Shown piece by piece: positions 24,200-32,763 of a stretch of DNA of 64,000 nt (position 1 is the first letter of the stretch; each line of letters begins with the position of its first letter). A program made the position numbers and the translations under genes. Where the stretch lies: positions 21,889 to 85,888 of the forward strand of contig SPJV01000102.1 in assembly GCA_006844765.1 (NCBI GenBank), given 5' to 3'. The stretch comes from Alphaproteobacteria bacterium. GTDB lineage: Bacteria > Pseudomonadota > Alphaproteobacteria > UBA8366 > Aestuariispiraceae. A model generated the notes under the pieces. That model saw only the letters and a list, made by a program, of their open reading frames with translations. It ran no database searches and was not told where the DNA came from.

Positions 24200-25228
24200 A
24201 TGACCCCACAGGACCTCGCTGCAACACTCGCCCGCTTTCCGCGCGCATCGCTCGGTTTTCTGCCAACGCCTTTGGAGCGGCTGGATAACTTGAGCGCCGC
24301 AATAGGCGGTGCCACGATCTACGCAAAACGTGATGACATGACCGGTCTGGCGATGGGCGGCAACAAAGTGCGCCAGTTGGAGTATTATCTGGGCGCTGCG
24401 AAGGCGGAGAACGCGGATACGGTCCTAATCACCGGCGCCGTCCAATCCAATTTCGTCCGCGCCGCCGCCGCCGGTGCCCGAAAGCTCGGCATGGATATCC
24501 ACATCCAGTTGGAAGAAAGGGTGCCCAATCCTGATCCAACCTATCGGGCAAATGGCAATGTGCTGCTCGACAAGCTTCTGGGGGCCCATCTTCATTCCTA
24601 TCCGGAAGGCGAGGATGAAGCGGGGGCTGACCGGGCGTTGGGCGCGCTAGCAGACAGCCTGAAAGCCGAAGGGAAGCGCCCCTTTATCGTCCCACTTTCC
24701 GGCGACCGACCACCTAAGGGCGCCATGGGTTATGTCCAAGCCGCCCTGGAAATCGCCGAAGATATGGAAAATCAGACACTGAAGATCGATGAAGTCATCG
24801 TCGCCTCCGGCAGTGCTCTGACCCATGTCGGACTACTGTTTGGGCTGCGAGCCATCAACATAAACATCCCTGTCATCGGGGCCTGCGTCCGGCGGGATGC
24901 GGAGGCGCAACACCAGCGGGTCACCAAGCGACTGCAGGATTTGGCAGAGCTGATGGAGCTTCCCAATCCGGTGCAACCTGAAGACATCGTTCTAAACGAC
25001 AGCGCCCTTCCCCCCGGTTATGGACAACTGGGCCCGGATGCGAAGGCTGCCCTGGAGGCTATCGCACAGACGGAGGGGCAATTCGTCGATCCGGTCTATA
25101 CCGCCAAGGTCCTGGCCGTCGCCATCGACAGAGCAAAAGAACTGGGGTCCGATAAATCAGTGCTGTTCATCCACACAGGCGGTCAGCCCGCACTGTTCGG
25201 GTATGCAGAAAAGATGGGATTGGTCTGA
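24200..25228 (+). CDS. D-cysteine desulfhydrase (PLP-dependent)
   Basis: A 342-residue fold-type II pyridoxal-phosphate enzyme. The PLP-binding lysine is in MGGNKVRQLEYYLG (about 54), followed by the AVQSNFVRAAAAGARKLG segment typical of D-cysteine desulfhydrase and ACC deaminase. The glycine-rich phosphate loop SGSALTHVGLL (about 200) and the C-terminal FIHTGGQPALFGY complete the family pattern. It would split D-cysteine into pyruvate, sulfide and ammonia, or act on a related beta-chloro or D-amino substrate. It is a single gene with a good start; nothing nearby indicates the physiological substrate. Confidence 0.88.
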   Translation: MTPQDLAATLARFPRASLGFLPTPLERLDNLSAAIGGATIYAKRDDMTGLAMGGNKVRQLEYYLGAAKAENADTVLITGAVQSNFVRAAAAGARKLGMDIHIQLEERVPNPDPTYRANGNVLLDKLLGAHLHSYPEGEDEAGADRALGALADSLKAEGKRPFIVPLSGDRPPKGAMGYVQAALEIAEDMENQTLKIDEVIVASGSALTHVGLLFGLRAININIPVIGACVRRDAEAQHQRVTKRLQDLAELMELPNPVQPEDIVLNDSALPPGYGQLGPDAKAALEAIAQTEGQFVDPVYTAKVLAVAIDRAKELGSDKSVLFIHTGGQPALFGYAEKMGLV

Positions 25229-25246
25229 GGAACGTCGACGCTTGTT

Positions 25247-25981
25247 CTAAAGCGTAATTCCGGGCGCCCTGTTCCGCCCGACGAAGGACTGAATTCGCTG
25301 CCGGAACAAGGTCGCATGATCGGCCCCGATCCGGTCCGCAGCCGCCGCATCGCGATCGCGGATCGCCTGGATCAAGTCGTCATGCTGATCCGCAACAATC
25401 TCATAACTATCGGATTTGAAGGTGTCGGCCGGGCCCGGCTCCTTGTAACCACGCGCGAAATTCATTCGGGAAAGCCTAAGGCATCGACCCAACAGGGTGT
25501 CGTAAAATTGAGCAACGGTCGCATTTCCACAAGCATCGCCAACGGCCTTGTGAAACGCATAGTTTTCCAACGCCATCCGATCCAAATCCGCCGCTGCCAT
25601 CGCCTCCCGGAAGGTTTCATTACAGCGCTCAATTTCCTTAAGGTCGGATTCGGTGCGTGCCTCTGCGGCCCAGCGATTGACGCTGCGTTGCAGGAGTTCC
25701 AGTGCCTCCAGCGTTTCCGAGACCTCTGAAAGGTCAAGCGTGACAACCCGGGCGCCATGGTTCGCCATCAAACTGACGAGCCCTTCGGCTTCCAGCTTCA
25801 GAAGCGCTTCCCTGACGGGTGTACGAGAAACGCCAAATTCCTCTGCAACCGCTGTCTCGGAGACATCAGCACCAGGGGCCAGTTCAAGGGCCAGGATCCG
25901 ACGCCGCAGCGTCTCATGCACAACCTTCGACCCGGTCCCCTTCGGACGGCCGCGCGGTTTGCGATCAGGTTCAACTGTCAT
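25247..25981 (-). CDS. GntR family transcriptional regulator, FCD (FadR-like) subgroup
   Basis: A 244-residue regulator: a winged-helix domain (about 20-85; LAPGADVSETAVAEEFGVSR, TPVREALLKLEAEGLV) and an all-helical FCD domain (about 95-230) with metal/ligand histidines such as AFHKAVGDACGN and ADHATLFRQ. FCD regulators sense carboxylic acids. It diverges from a LysR-type gene heading a dicarboxylate-type operon, with 154 bases between them, so it may control that region as well as itself. This is an inference from layout. Confidence 0.88.
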   Translation of the reverse strand: MTVEPDRKPRGRPKGTGSKVVHETLRRRILALELAPGADVSETAVAEEFGVSRTPVREALLKLEAEGLVSLMANHGARVVTLDLSEVSETLEALELLQRSVNRWAAEARTESDLKEIERCNETFREAMAAADLDRMALENYAFHKAVGDACGNATVAQFYDTLLGRCLRLSRMNFARGYKEPGPADTFKSDSYEIVADQHDDLIQAIRDRDAAAADRIGADHATLFRQRIQSFVGRNRAPGITL

Positions 25982-26135
25982 AGGTATCCCAAAGCATGAA
26001 TAAATTTGATGCTCTTCGGAACCTACAAGACGAGCGCCCGGATAAAAAGTAGCGAACAGACCCTAGCCGCTTTTTCGTGGTACTGCTTTCACAGTCTGAC
26101 TTTCTCATCAGCTTTTTTTCAAATAGATAAAGGGA

Positions 26136-27011
26136 ATGTCGATCCGCTCTCTACAAACCCTGATCGCAATTGCTGAGGAAGGTGGGTTCACCGCCGCCGC
26201 GGATCGCTTGAATGTGACCCATGCGGCTGTCTCTCAGCGCATGAAGGCCTTGGAGGCAGAAATGCCCTTCCCGGTCTTCGACAGAGCCGGAAGGATACCG
26301 AAACTGACGCCTGCCGGCCTGGCCTTGGTCGAAAAGGCGCGTGATGTCGTCGCCGCCCATGATGGGTTGGCCGCGGCGGTGATCGGCGAAGCGGCCTTGA
26401 CCGGAGAGCTGATCCTGGGTGCCGTCCCGACCAGCCTGTCCGGCCTTCTTCCCACAGCGTTACGACAACTCCGTAAACGCTATCCCGACCTGCGCATTCG
26501 TGTCGTGCCAGGATTGTCCTTGGACCTGATTGCAGAGGTAGACCGGGGAAGATTGGATGCCGCCGTCGCAACGCCGCCCCTTGATGGCTTGGAACCGCTC
26601 TCTTTTCGTCCCATTGCACAGGAACCCCTGGAACTCATCGCGTCAGCGGAAACCGTTGGAAACGATCCGAACACGCTTCTCAAAACACATCCCTATATCC
26701 GATTTTCCCGCCGGGCACTTGTCGGCGCGATGATCGAGACATGGTTGAAACGAAACAACATTATCGTTCGGGAAGCGATGGAGCTTGATACCTTGGAGAG
26801 TATTTCGGCCATGGTTCATCAAAATCTGGGTGTTTCCATCGTCCCACGCCCCTGCATTGCGGGTCCAAACTCACTGAACCTACGTACCTTGCCGCTCGGC
26901 AGCCCAGGCTTGGTTCGCCAAATTGGCGTTGTTAGCCGACAGGATAGCCTGAAAGTCAGGCTGCTTGATGCGTTGGATACCGTTCTTCGGGATGTTGTCA
27001 GCACAGGATGA
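26136..27011 (+). CDS. LysR-type transcriptional regulator heading the fumarate reductase/fumarase cluster
   Basis: A 291-residue LysR protein. The N-terminal winged helix (SIRSLQTLIAIAEEGGFTAA, TAAADRLNVTHAAVSQRMKALE) is clear, and the rest is the two-lobed inducer-binding domain. It starts 154 bases from the divergent GntR gene and is followed, in the same direction after 113 AT-rich bases, by the fumarate reductase-like operon. It is therefore the obvious candidate regulator of that operon, with a C4-dicarboxylate or branched relative as possible inducer. Confidence 0.88.
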   Translation: MSIRSLQTLIAIAEEGGFTAAADRLNVTHAAVSQRMKALEAEMPFPVFDRAGRIPKLTPAGLALVEKARDVVAAHDGLAAAVIGEAALTGELILGAVPTSLSGLLPTALRQLRKRYPDLRIRVVPGLSLDLIAEVDRGRLDAAVATPPLDGLEPLSFRPIAQEPLELIASAETVGNDPNTLLKTHPYIRFSRRALVGAMIETWLKRNNIIVREAMELDTLESISAMVHQNLGVSIVPRPCIAGPNSLNLRTLPLGSPGLVRQIGVVSRQDSLKVRLLDALDTVLRDVVSTG

Positions 27012-27124
27012 TGTAAATTTTACTTACGATACAAGAAAGTTATTCGCGCTTTCGGTTATAATTTTTTTCATCTATCTCTTTCTCATCAAACGCTCTCTGT
27101 TTCTTAGAAAGGCGCGTGAGGGGT
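27012..27124 (+). promoter_or_regulatory. AT-rich promoter region of the fumarate reductase/fumarase operon
   Basis: An AT-rich spacer between the LysR gene and the iron-sulfur subunit gene, containing a perfect TATAAT at 27057-27062. No good -35 box is found 16-18 bases upstream, as is often the case at LysR-activated promoters. A pyrimidine-rich leader follows. It is supported mainly by composition and position. Confidence 0.4.
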
Positions 27125-27850
27125 ATGACCGACACACTCCAGGTCGATATTTGGCGTGGTGATACGAATGGCGGAAGCTATTCACGTTACGCCGTACCGG
27201 CACAAGAAAGTCAGACAATTCTGGATGTTGTGACCTGGGTACAACGACATGCGGAACCGGGCCTCGCCTATCGTTTCGCCTGCCGTGTGGGGATGTGCGG
27301 ATCCTGTGCCATGATGGTCAACGGCGCGCCGCGCTGGACCTGTCGTACCCATGTCCGAAAAGCAAGCAAAGACGGCAAGCTGACCATCGCGCCGCTGCGT
27401 AACATGCCGGTGGTGAAAGACCTGGTCTGTGACATGGCGGAATTCTTCGACAAATGGATCAAGGCAGGTAGCGTCTTTACACCCACGGAAACACGCAACG
27501 ATCCAATGGCCGCGATCAAACCTGATGAGCCGGATCGGATGAACGCAAACGCTGCCATTGAATGCATCAATTGCGGTGTCTGCTATGCCGGTTGCGATAC
27601 CGTTGAAGCGAACCCGGACTACCTGGGCCCTGCCGCGCTGAACCGTGCCTGGACCTTGGTAAATGACCGACGCGATGGCGCCGGATCGGAACGGCTATCT
27701 ACCATATCCAAAGCCGGGGGCTGCCACAGCTGCCACACCCATCAGAGCTGTGCGGCGCTTTGCCCAAACCTGCTCAATCCAACGGCATCGATTGCCGGCT
27801 TGAAGCGCAAAACGGCAAAGGCTGCGCTTGGTCTTGGGACGCGGCGCTGA
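27125..27850 (+). CDS. Succinate dehydrogenase/fumarate reductase-type iron-sulfur subunit
   Basis: A 241-residue subunit of the SdhB/FrdB family that carries electrons from flavin to quinone. The three cluster sites are all present: CRVGMCGSC...C for [2Fe-2S] (about 56-75), CINCGVCYAGC (about 145) and CHSCHTHQSCAALCP (about 198) for the [4Fe-4S] and [3Fe-4S] clusters. ATG 27125 is used; GTG at 27116 could add three residues and has a nearer AAAGG. It is the first gene of a six-gene run with anchors, flavoprotein and fumarase. It would be a second copy beside a presumed TCA-cycle enzyme elsewhere. Confidence 0.88.
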   Translation: MTDTLQVDIWRGDTNGGSYSRYAVPAQESQTILDVVTWVQRHAEPGLAYRFACRVGMCGSCAMMVNGAPRWTCRTHVRKASKDGKLTIAPLRNMPVVKDLVCDMAEFFDKWIKAGSVFTPTETRNDPMAAIKPDEPDRMNANAAIECINCGVCYAGCDTVEANPDYLGPAALNRAWTLVNDRRDGAGSERLSTISKAGGCHSCHTHQSCAALCPNLLNPTASIAGLKRKTAKAALGLGTRR

Positions 27851-27851
27851 G

Positions 27852-28181
27852 ATGCTGGACCTGCGCCTCTATCTGCTGCAACGTCTAAGCGCGATGGTCA
27901 TGGCACCGCTGGTGCTGGGTCATATCGGGATGATGATCTATGCCGCTCAGGGAGGGCTCACTGCATCCGAAATTCTGGCGCGGACACAAGGAAACCAATG
28001 GTGGGCGCTGTTCTATGGCGTGTTCGTTCTGGCCGCCGCCATTCACGCCACAATCGGCCTTCGGGTTGTTTTGCATGAGTATTTGAAACCGCCCCCTCGA
28101 CTTCTGAATAGTGTGGCCTTGGCCCTGTTCGTTTGTCTTGTTGCCCTGGGTGCCCGCGCGATCATGGCGGTGGTGCTATGA
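27852..28181 (+). CDS. Membrane anchor subunit of the fumarate reductase-like complex (SdhC-type)
   Basis: A 109-residue protein with three membrane helices. The sequence begins LRLYLLQRLSAMVMAPLVLGHIGMM, with Arg and His at the positions where SdhC/FrdC anchors bind quinone and haem, and a later AAIHATIGLRVVLHEY supplies another His pair. It starts one base after the stop of the iron-sulfur subunit and overlaps the next anchor by ATGA. The assignment is by context and helix layout, since anchors are poorly conserved. Confidence 0.8.
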   Translation: MLDLRLYLLQRLSAMVMAPLVLGHIGMMIYAAQGGLTASEILARTQGNQWWALFYGVFVLAAAIHATIGLRVVLHEYLKPPPRLLNSVALALFVCLVALGARAIMAVVL

Positions 28182-28525
28182 AGCTTCCACCCCATCGCAG
28201 AGACCCGCTCCGCATCGCAGCAGCGGTTCAACGCTTGTCAGGACTTGCACTCGCCTTGTTCCTACCGGCGCATTTCCTGGTTCTAGGGCTCGCCATCGAA
28301 AGCCCAGAGGCCTTGGACAGTTTCTTGAGCCTGACCCAGAACCCGGTGGTTAAGGTCGCCGAGATAGGCTTGGTCCTTCTATTGGGGTTGCATTTCTTCG
28401 GCGGGTTAAGGCTCTTAGCTGTCGAGTTTCTACCCTGGTCGCCGCGACAGAAAACCTATGCAGCAGGCGCCCTCGCCGCCGCGATCACTCTGTCCTGTTG
28501 CTTTCTTTTATCAGTTACGGGCTGA
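28178..28525 (+). CDS. Second membrane anchor subunit (SdhD-type)
   Basis: A 115-residue protein with three hydrophobic helices. It opens with RDPLRIAAAVQRLSGLALALFLPAHFLVL, cut here for length at the first helix; the Arg-x-Ser-Gly and His pattern resembles the cytochrome b-type SdhC/D anchors. A further His is in LLGLHFFGGLRLL. Translation is coupled to the first anchor by an ATGA overlap, and the flavoprotein gene begins five bases after its stop. With two separate anchors and His residues, a haem-containing complex is plausible. Confidence 0.8.
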   Translation: MKLPPHRRDPLRIAAAVQRLSGLALALFLPAHFLVLGLAIESPEALDSFLSLTQNPVVKVAEIGLVLLLGLHFFGGLRLLAVEFLPWSPRQKTYAAGALAAAITLSCCFLLSVTG

Positions 28526-28529
28526 ACCA

Positions 28530-30245
28530 ATGATTGACCGGCATGATACTGACATACTGATCATCGGTTCCGGTGGAGCCGGGCTATTCGCAGCGCTTCA
28601 CGCAAAACAGACAGCCCCAGAGTTGGAGGTCACTCTGGCCGTCAAAGGGCTGGTTGGAAAATGCGGCTGCACCCGCATGGTTCAAGGCGGCTATAATGTC
28701 GCCATCGCAAAGGGCGATTCCGTTGAACGGCATTTCATGGATACGATCATCGGCGGCAAGTGGCTGCCGAACCAAGACATGGCCTGGAAACTGTGCGAGA
28801 CAGCTGTCACCCGAATCCAAGAGCTTGAAAATGAAGTCGGTTGCTTCTTTGACCGCAACCCGGATGGCAGCCTGCACCAGAAGGCTTTTGCCGGCCAGAC
28901 CTTTGACCGGACGGTGCATAAAGGTGACCTGACCGGGATCGAGATTGTCAGCCGCTTGATGGAACAGGTGCTGGCCCGCGATGTGAAGCGTCTGGAAGAG
29001 CACCGCGCCATTGCCCTGATCCCAGATCGGGACGGCGAAGGCCTGGCCGGCGTTCTTTTCATCGATATGCGCAGCGGTGGCTTCCGCTTCGTTCGGGCCA
29101 AGGCTGTCTTGATGGCGACCGGCGGCGGGCCGACCATGTATAAGTACCACACGCCATCCGGTGATAAGACAATGGATGGCCTGTCCATGGCACTGCGCGC
29201 GGGCCTGCCGCTGCGAGATATGGAGATGGTTCAGTTTCACCCGACAGGACTGCTTGGTGGCGAAGGCACGCGCATGACCGGCACGGTGTTGGAGGAAGGC
29301 CTGCGCGGCGCTGGTGGGTATCTGCTGGACGGCGATGGCCGGCGCTTCATGTTCGACTACGACGAACGGGGAGAACGCGCGACACGGGATGTGGTCAGCC
29401 GTGGAATCTACGCCCAGATGCGAGACGGCCGCACCACACCGCATGGCGGCGTTTATATTTCCATGGGGCATCTGGGGCCGGACAGTGTGCACGAACGGTT
29501 TAACGGCATGGTGCGGCGCTGCGCGGATTGCGGCTTTGACCTCGCCGCCGGCCGGGTCGAGGTTGTGCCGACCGCCCATTACTTCATGGGCGGCGTGGTC
29601 GTCGATCCGGACACCCATACAGACCTTGCCGGTCTACATGTCGCGGGAGAAGATGCAGGCGGTGCCCATGGTTCTAACAGGCTCGGCGGTAACGGCGTTG
29701 CCAATTCAACCGTCTATGGCGGTATCGCCGGCGATGTCATGGGGCGGGAGGCAAGAACCATATCCGCCCTTCGCAACCCGGATGAAACGGTGTTGGAAGC
29801 GGAGATCGATAGAGCCCGCCATCCCCTCGCTCTCAAACCCGGGGACATTCACGGCCTGCGCGACCGCCTGCAGGAAATCATGTGGGACGATGTCGGAGTC
29901 CTGCGGACAGCCGACGGCATTCAAGGCGGCCTGTCCAAGGTGCAGGAGATTGAAGACGAATTGCTACGAACCGGAATTCCGGATGGCCCGCTTGCCTTCA
30001 ACCTCACTTGGCATGACTGGTTGAACCTGCGCAGCCTGGTGGAGATTTCACGCGCGATCGGGATGGCCGCCCTGGCGCGGGAAAACTCACGCGGCGCCCA
30101 TTTCCGGGAAGATTTTCCTGATAGCGGCACCCTCGAAAGCTCCACTTTCACCGTCATTCGCCAACAGAACGACGCACTGAACGTGACCCAGGAGCCGGTC
30201 GCCTTTACCATCGTGAAACCGGGTGAAAGCCTTATAGAGGATTGA
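28530..30245 (+). CDS. Fumarate reductase/succinate dehydrogenase-like flavoprotein subunit without the FAD-linking His
   Basis: A 571-residue flavoprotein. FAD is bound by DILIIGSGGAGLFAALHA. The catalytic residues of the family are present: VQFHPTG, the RDVVSRGIYAQ region with its Arg, and TAHYFMGG; the adenine site GEDAGGAHGSNRLGG is also intact. The His that forms a covalent bond to FAD in SdhA and FrdA (about residue 45, in SHTxxAQGG) is replaced: here it reads KCGCTRMVQGGY, with Cys47 at the equivalent position. The enzyme probably holds FAD non-covalently, as L-aspartate oxidase does, which in E. coli FrdA mutants favours fumarate reduction over succinate oxidation. It could also use another dicarboxylate. 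Confidence 0.87.
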   Translation: MIDRHDTDILIIGSGGAGLFAALHAKQTAPELEVTLAVKGLVGKCGCTRMVQGGYNVAIAKGDSVERHFMDTIIGGKWLPNQDMAWKLCETAVTRIQELENEVGCFFDRNPDGSLHQKAFAGQTFDRTVHKGDLTGIEIVSRLMEQVLARDVKRLEEHRAIALIPDRDGEGLAGVLFIDMRSGGFRFVRAKAVLMATGGGPTMYKYHTPSGDKTMDGLSMALRAGLPLRDMEMVQFHPTGLLGGEGTRMTGTVLEEGLRGAGGYLLDGDGRRFMFDYDERGERATRDVVSRGIYAQMRDGRTTPHGGVYISMGHLGPDSVHERFNGMVRRCADCGFDLAAGRVEVVPTAHYFMGGVVVDPDTHTDLAGLHVAGEDAGGAHGSNRLGGNGVANSTVYGGIAGDVMGREARTISALRNPDETVLEAEIDRARHPLALKPGDIHGLRDRLQEIMWDDVGVLRTADGIQGGLSKVQEIEDELLRTGIPDGPLAFNLTWHDWLNLRSLVEISRAIGMAALARENSRGAHFREDFPDSGTLESSTFTVIRQQNDALNVTQEPVAFTIVKPGESLIED

Positions 30246-30257
30246 CGGAGGCTATCG

Positions 30258-31220
30258 ATGATCCCAATCAACATTGTGCAGTCGACAGCAGAAAAGCTGA
30301 TGGAAAAGGCCGCTATTGAGATCCCGTCCGACTATCTGGAGGGCCTCAAACGAACTGCGGCGGCGGAAGATGGCGATCTTTCATCCTTTGTGCTGCAAGC
30401 CATGCTGGAGAATTACGAAGCTGCGAAAGAGGACCGGCGGGCCATGTGTGGGGACACCGGTTGCCCGCGCTGGTACGTGAAGATGGGGAACGAGGCCCGG
30501 ATTGAAGACGGTCCCATCGGCCTGGAAGCAGCCCTTCGACGGGCAACAGCAAGGGCCACGGCAGCAATTCCTCTGCGTCCCAACCGCGTCCATCCACTTT
30601 GGCGCACCGATCATGACAACAATGTCGGGATCGGCGCACCCGAGATCGAATATGCCTTCGAACCGGAAGGGGATTTTATCGACCTGACCACCGTGCATAA
30701 GGGAGGGTTGTTCGGCACAGACTATCGGATGCTGTTCCCCGCCGATGGAATTGAAGGGATCAAGCGGTTCTTTCTCGACAGCTTGGTTGCATTTGGAAAG
30801 CGCGGACTTGCCTGCCAGCCGGCCATCATCGGAATCGGGCTCGGCGGGTCGAAAGACGCCTGCATGGTGCTGGGAAAACGCGCGGCCTGTCTGCGGGTGG
30901 TCGGCGACAAAAATCCCGATCCCAAAATCGCCGCACTAGAGGCAGAACTGAAAGACCTTGGAAACTCTATCGGCATGGGCGCTATGGGATTTGTCGGCAA
31001 TTCCATGGTTATCGATTGCAATATCGAGGTCGGCTATTGCCACACCGGTGGCATGCAAATGAGCGTCCATGCCTTCTGTCTGTCCTCACGCAGAGCATGC
31101 GCCCGCATTCATGCCGATGGCCGTGTCGAATATCGCACCGACCCGGATTGGTTCACCCCCTATCAACGACGGGAGACGGTCGAATGGGAACCGCTTCAAA
31201 GCCAGCAAAAATCCGCCTGA
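30258..31220 (+). CDS. Class I fumarase/tartrate dehydratase-type hydro-lyase, alpha subunit
   Basis: A 320-residue iron-sulfur subunit of the two-component class I fumarate hydratase/L-tartrate dehydratase family. Visible markers are CGDTGCPRWYVKMG (first cluster Cys, about 64), LACQPAIIGIGLGGS (second Cys and substrate-binding loop), and IEVGYCHTGGMQ (third Cys). These three cysteines would hold an oxygen-sensitive [4Fe-4S] cluster. Position in an operon with a fumarate reductase-like complex suggests fumarate, mesaconate or tartrate as substrate. The beta subunit gene begins before this gene ends. Confidence 0.87.
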   Translation: MIPINIVQSTAEKLMEKAAIEIPSDYLEGLKRTAAAEDGDLSSFVLQAMLENYEAAKEDRRAMCGDTGCPRWYVKMGNEARIEDGPIGLEAALRRATARATAAIPLRPNRVHPLWRTDHDNNVGIGAPEIEYAFEPEGDFIDLTTVHKGGLFGTDYRMLFPADGIEGIKRFFLDSLVAFGKRGLACQPAIIGIGLGGSKDACMVLGKRAACLRVVGDKNPDPKIAALEAELKDLGNSIGMGAMGFVGNSMVIDCNIEVGYCHTGGMQMSVHAFCLSSRRACARIHADGRVEYRTDPDWFTPYQRRETVEWEPLQSQQKSA

Positions 31221-31861
31221 GCACAAATCCCGATCAAGCGGCTCTTGCGGCATTGAAATTGGGCGACATCGTCTATCTGGACGGTTGCGTCTATACGGGA
31301 CGAGAGGGTGTTTATAAACGCGCCGTCGACGAGGGCCTGCCTCTCCCACTCGATCTTCCAGCACAGAGTGCTGCGAATTTCCATTGCTCCCCCGCCGCTG
31401 TGGTCGAGCCGGATGGCAGCTACACCATGGGAGCTGTAACGGCTACCGCCTCCTTTCGCTTCACAAAATGGATTGGGGATTGGTTCAAGCTTTCAGGCGC
31501 GAAGTTGATCATCGGTAAGGGCGGCATGAGTACGGATGACTACCGCGATCACTTCGTCCCCAATGGGGCGATCTATTTAACCACGGTGGGGTATGGGACC
31601 GGGGCCTTACTGGGACGAGGTGTGAAGCGCGTTCGCGACCTCCATTGGCGGGACACGCTCGGCCTGGCCCAAGCGATGTGGGTGATTGAGGTCGAAAACT
31701 TCGGCCCCTTCATTGTCGAGAGTGACCTCGCGGGGAATAGCCTGTTCGAGCGAGAGAATGCCAAGATCGCCAAAAACCTGGCTGCGGCATATGAGGGCAC
31801 ACGGCCTGCGACTTTGAAACGGTTCGGCGAGACTGATGATCGGTCAGATGAGCTGATTTAA
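31184..31861 (+). CDS. Class I fumarase/tartrate dehydratase-type hydro-lyase, beta subunit
   Basis: A 225-residue partner of the preceding alpha subunit; together they form the hydro-lyase. Typical beta motifs are LKLGDIVYLDGCVYTGREG, the MGAVTATASFRF segment and LIIGKGGM, which takes part in substrate carboxylate binding. The start at 31184 is preceded by GGGAGACGG and lies 37 bases inside the alpha gene, so the two are translationally coupled. It is the last gene of the cluster begun by the LysR gene. It could hydrate fumarate, tartrate or mesaconate; sequence alone does not decide. Confidence 0.87.
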   Translation: MGTASKPAKIRLSTNPDQAALAALKLGDIVYLDGCVYTGREGVYKRAVDEGLPLPLDLPAQSAANFHCSPAAVVEPDGSYTMGAVTATASFRFTKWIGDWFKLSGAKLIIGKGGMSTDDYRDHFVPNGAIYLTTVGYGTGALLGRGVKRVRDLHWRDTLGLAQAMWVIEVENFGPFIVESDLAGNSLFERENAKIAKNLAAAYEGTRPATLKRFGETDDRSDELI

Positions 31862-31938
31862 CCCTTGGTTCCCTTGGGTCTTAGCCATACTCTTCCACGA
31901 TCCATGATTGAAACCCTGTGGTGGAGGAGGCCGCAGCG

Positions 31939-32763
31939 ATGGCACCGCCACAACTGGCACTTCAACTGATCGAGAACGGACAATACTTGTCGACGGCCCC
32001 GCTCGACAATGGACAATGGAACAGCGTCTGGCGCGTAACAGGACGAAGCGGCTCACGCTATATCGTAAAGCGCTTTCGATCCCCATGGGCTCACAATAAT
32101 GAGGTGACGGCCCTGGGTATCGCCAAGATGCAACGCATTCCGGTCCCCGATATCCATGCCATCAGCGCTTTATCAATCGTCTACCCTGACAATGGCGCGG
32201 TCGCCTGTGGCGAGATTAATGAAGGGTTGGCCAGAAACTGTGGCTTCTGGCTGTCGCGAATTCATCAGGTGAAAGACCTGCCAAAGCACCTACATCACAA
32301 TCCCCGAACAACGATGGCGGGTCAGACTTTGTTGCGCGCGCGCCATGCCGGGTTGGATCTTTCCCCTAATTGCCTTGTCCATGGCGATTTAACACCGACC
32401 AACGCGCTTTGTGATACAACCGGGCGGTTCATGTACATCATCGATTGGGAGGAAGCCGGTCTTGGCCACCCCTTGGCTGATCTGATGCTAACACTAATCG
32501 AATTCAGTTGCCACAAACCGGCGCTCGCGAGGAATTTCGTCGAATGGATCACTCTAGGTTATTTCCACTCTCATCACACCTCACAGAGCTTTGGCAGTTG
32601 GCAGGATAGAGATCTGCGACAGGGCCTATTCAAGGCTGCTTTTGCAACTTTGCGCGGGTGGGCAGAAGAAAATGACAAGCGGGATTTATTAATACGCTAT
32701 GACGACGGCTGCGCCGCTGCCGAAGCCGCTATCGTTGGGCAATCGTCTGTTCCCCACGTCTGA
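31939..32763 (+). CDS. Aminoglycoside/choline phosphotransferase-fold kinase
   Basis: A 274-residue protein of the APH/protein-kinase-like fold. The catalytic loop is VHGDLTPTNALCD (about 150-162) and the metal-binding loop IDWEEAGLGHPLADLM (about 174-189). These match the HGDxxxxN and IDWE signatures of aminoglycoside, choline and homoserine kinases. GGAGGAGG precedes ATG 31939. Its 3' end overlaps by 35 bases the end of the oppositely oriented methyltransferase-QueC-like gene. The substrate may be a small alcohol, sugar or a peptide product of that locus; it is unproven. Confidence 0.75.
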   Translation: MAPPQLALQLIENGQYLSTAPLDNGQWNSVWRVTGRSGSRYIVKRFRSPWAHNNEVTALGIAKMQRIPVPDIHAISALSIVYPDNGAVACGEINEGLARNCGFWLSRIHQVKDLPKHLHHNPRTTMAGQTLLRARHAGLDLSPNCLVHGDLTPTNALCDTTGRFMYIIDWEEAGLGHPLADLMLTLIEFSCHKPALARNFVEWITLGYFHSHHTSQSFGSWQDRDLRQGLFKAAFATLRGWAEENDKRDLLIRYDDGCAAAEAAIVGQSSVPHV

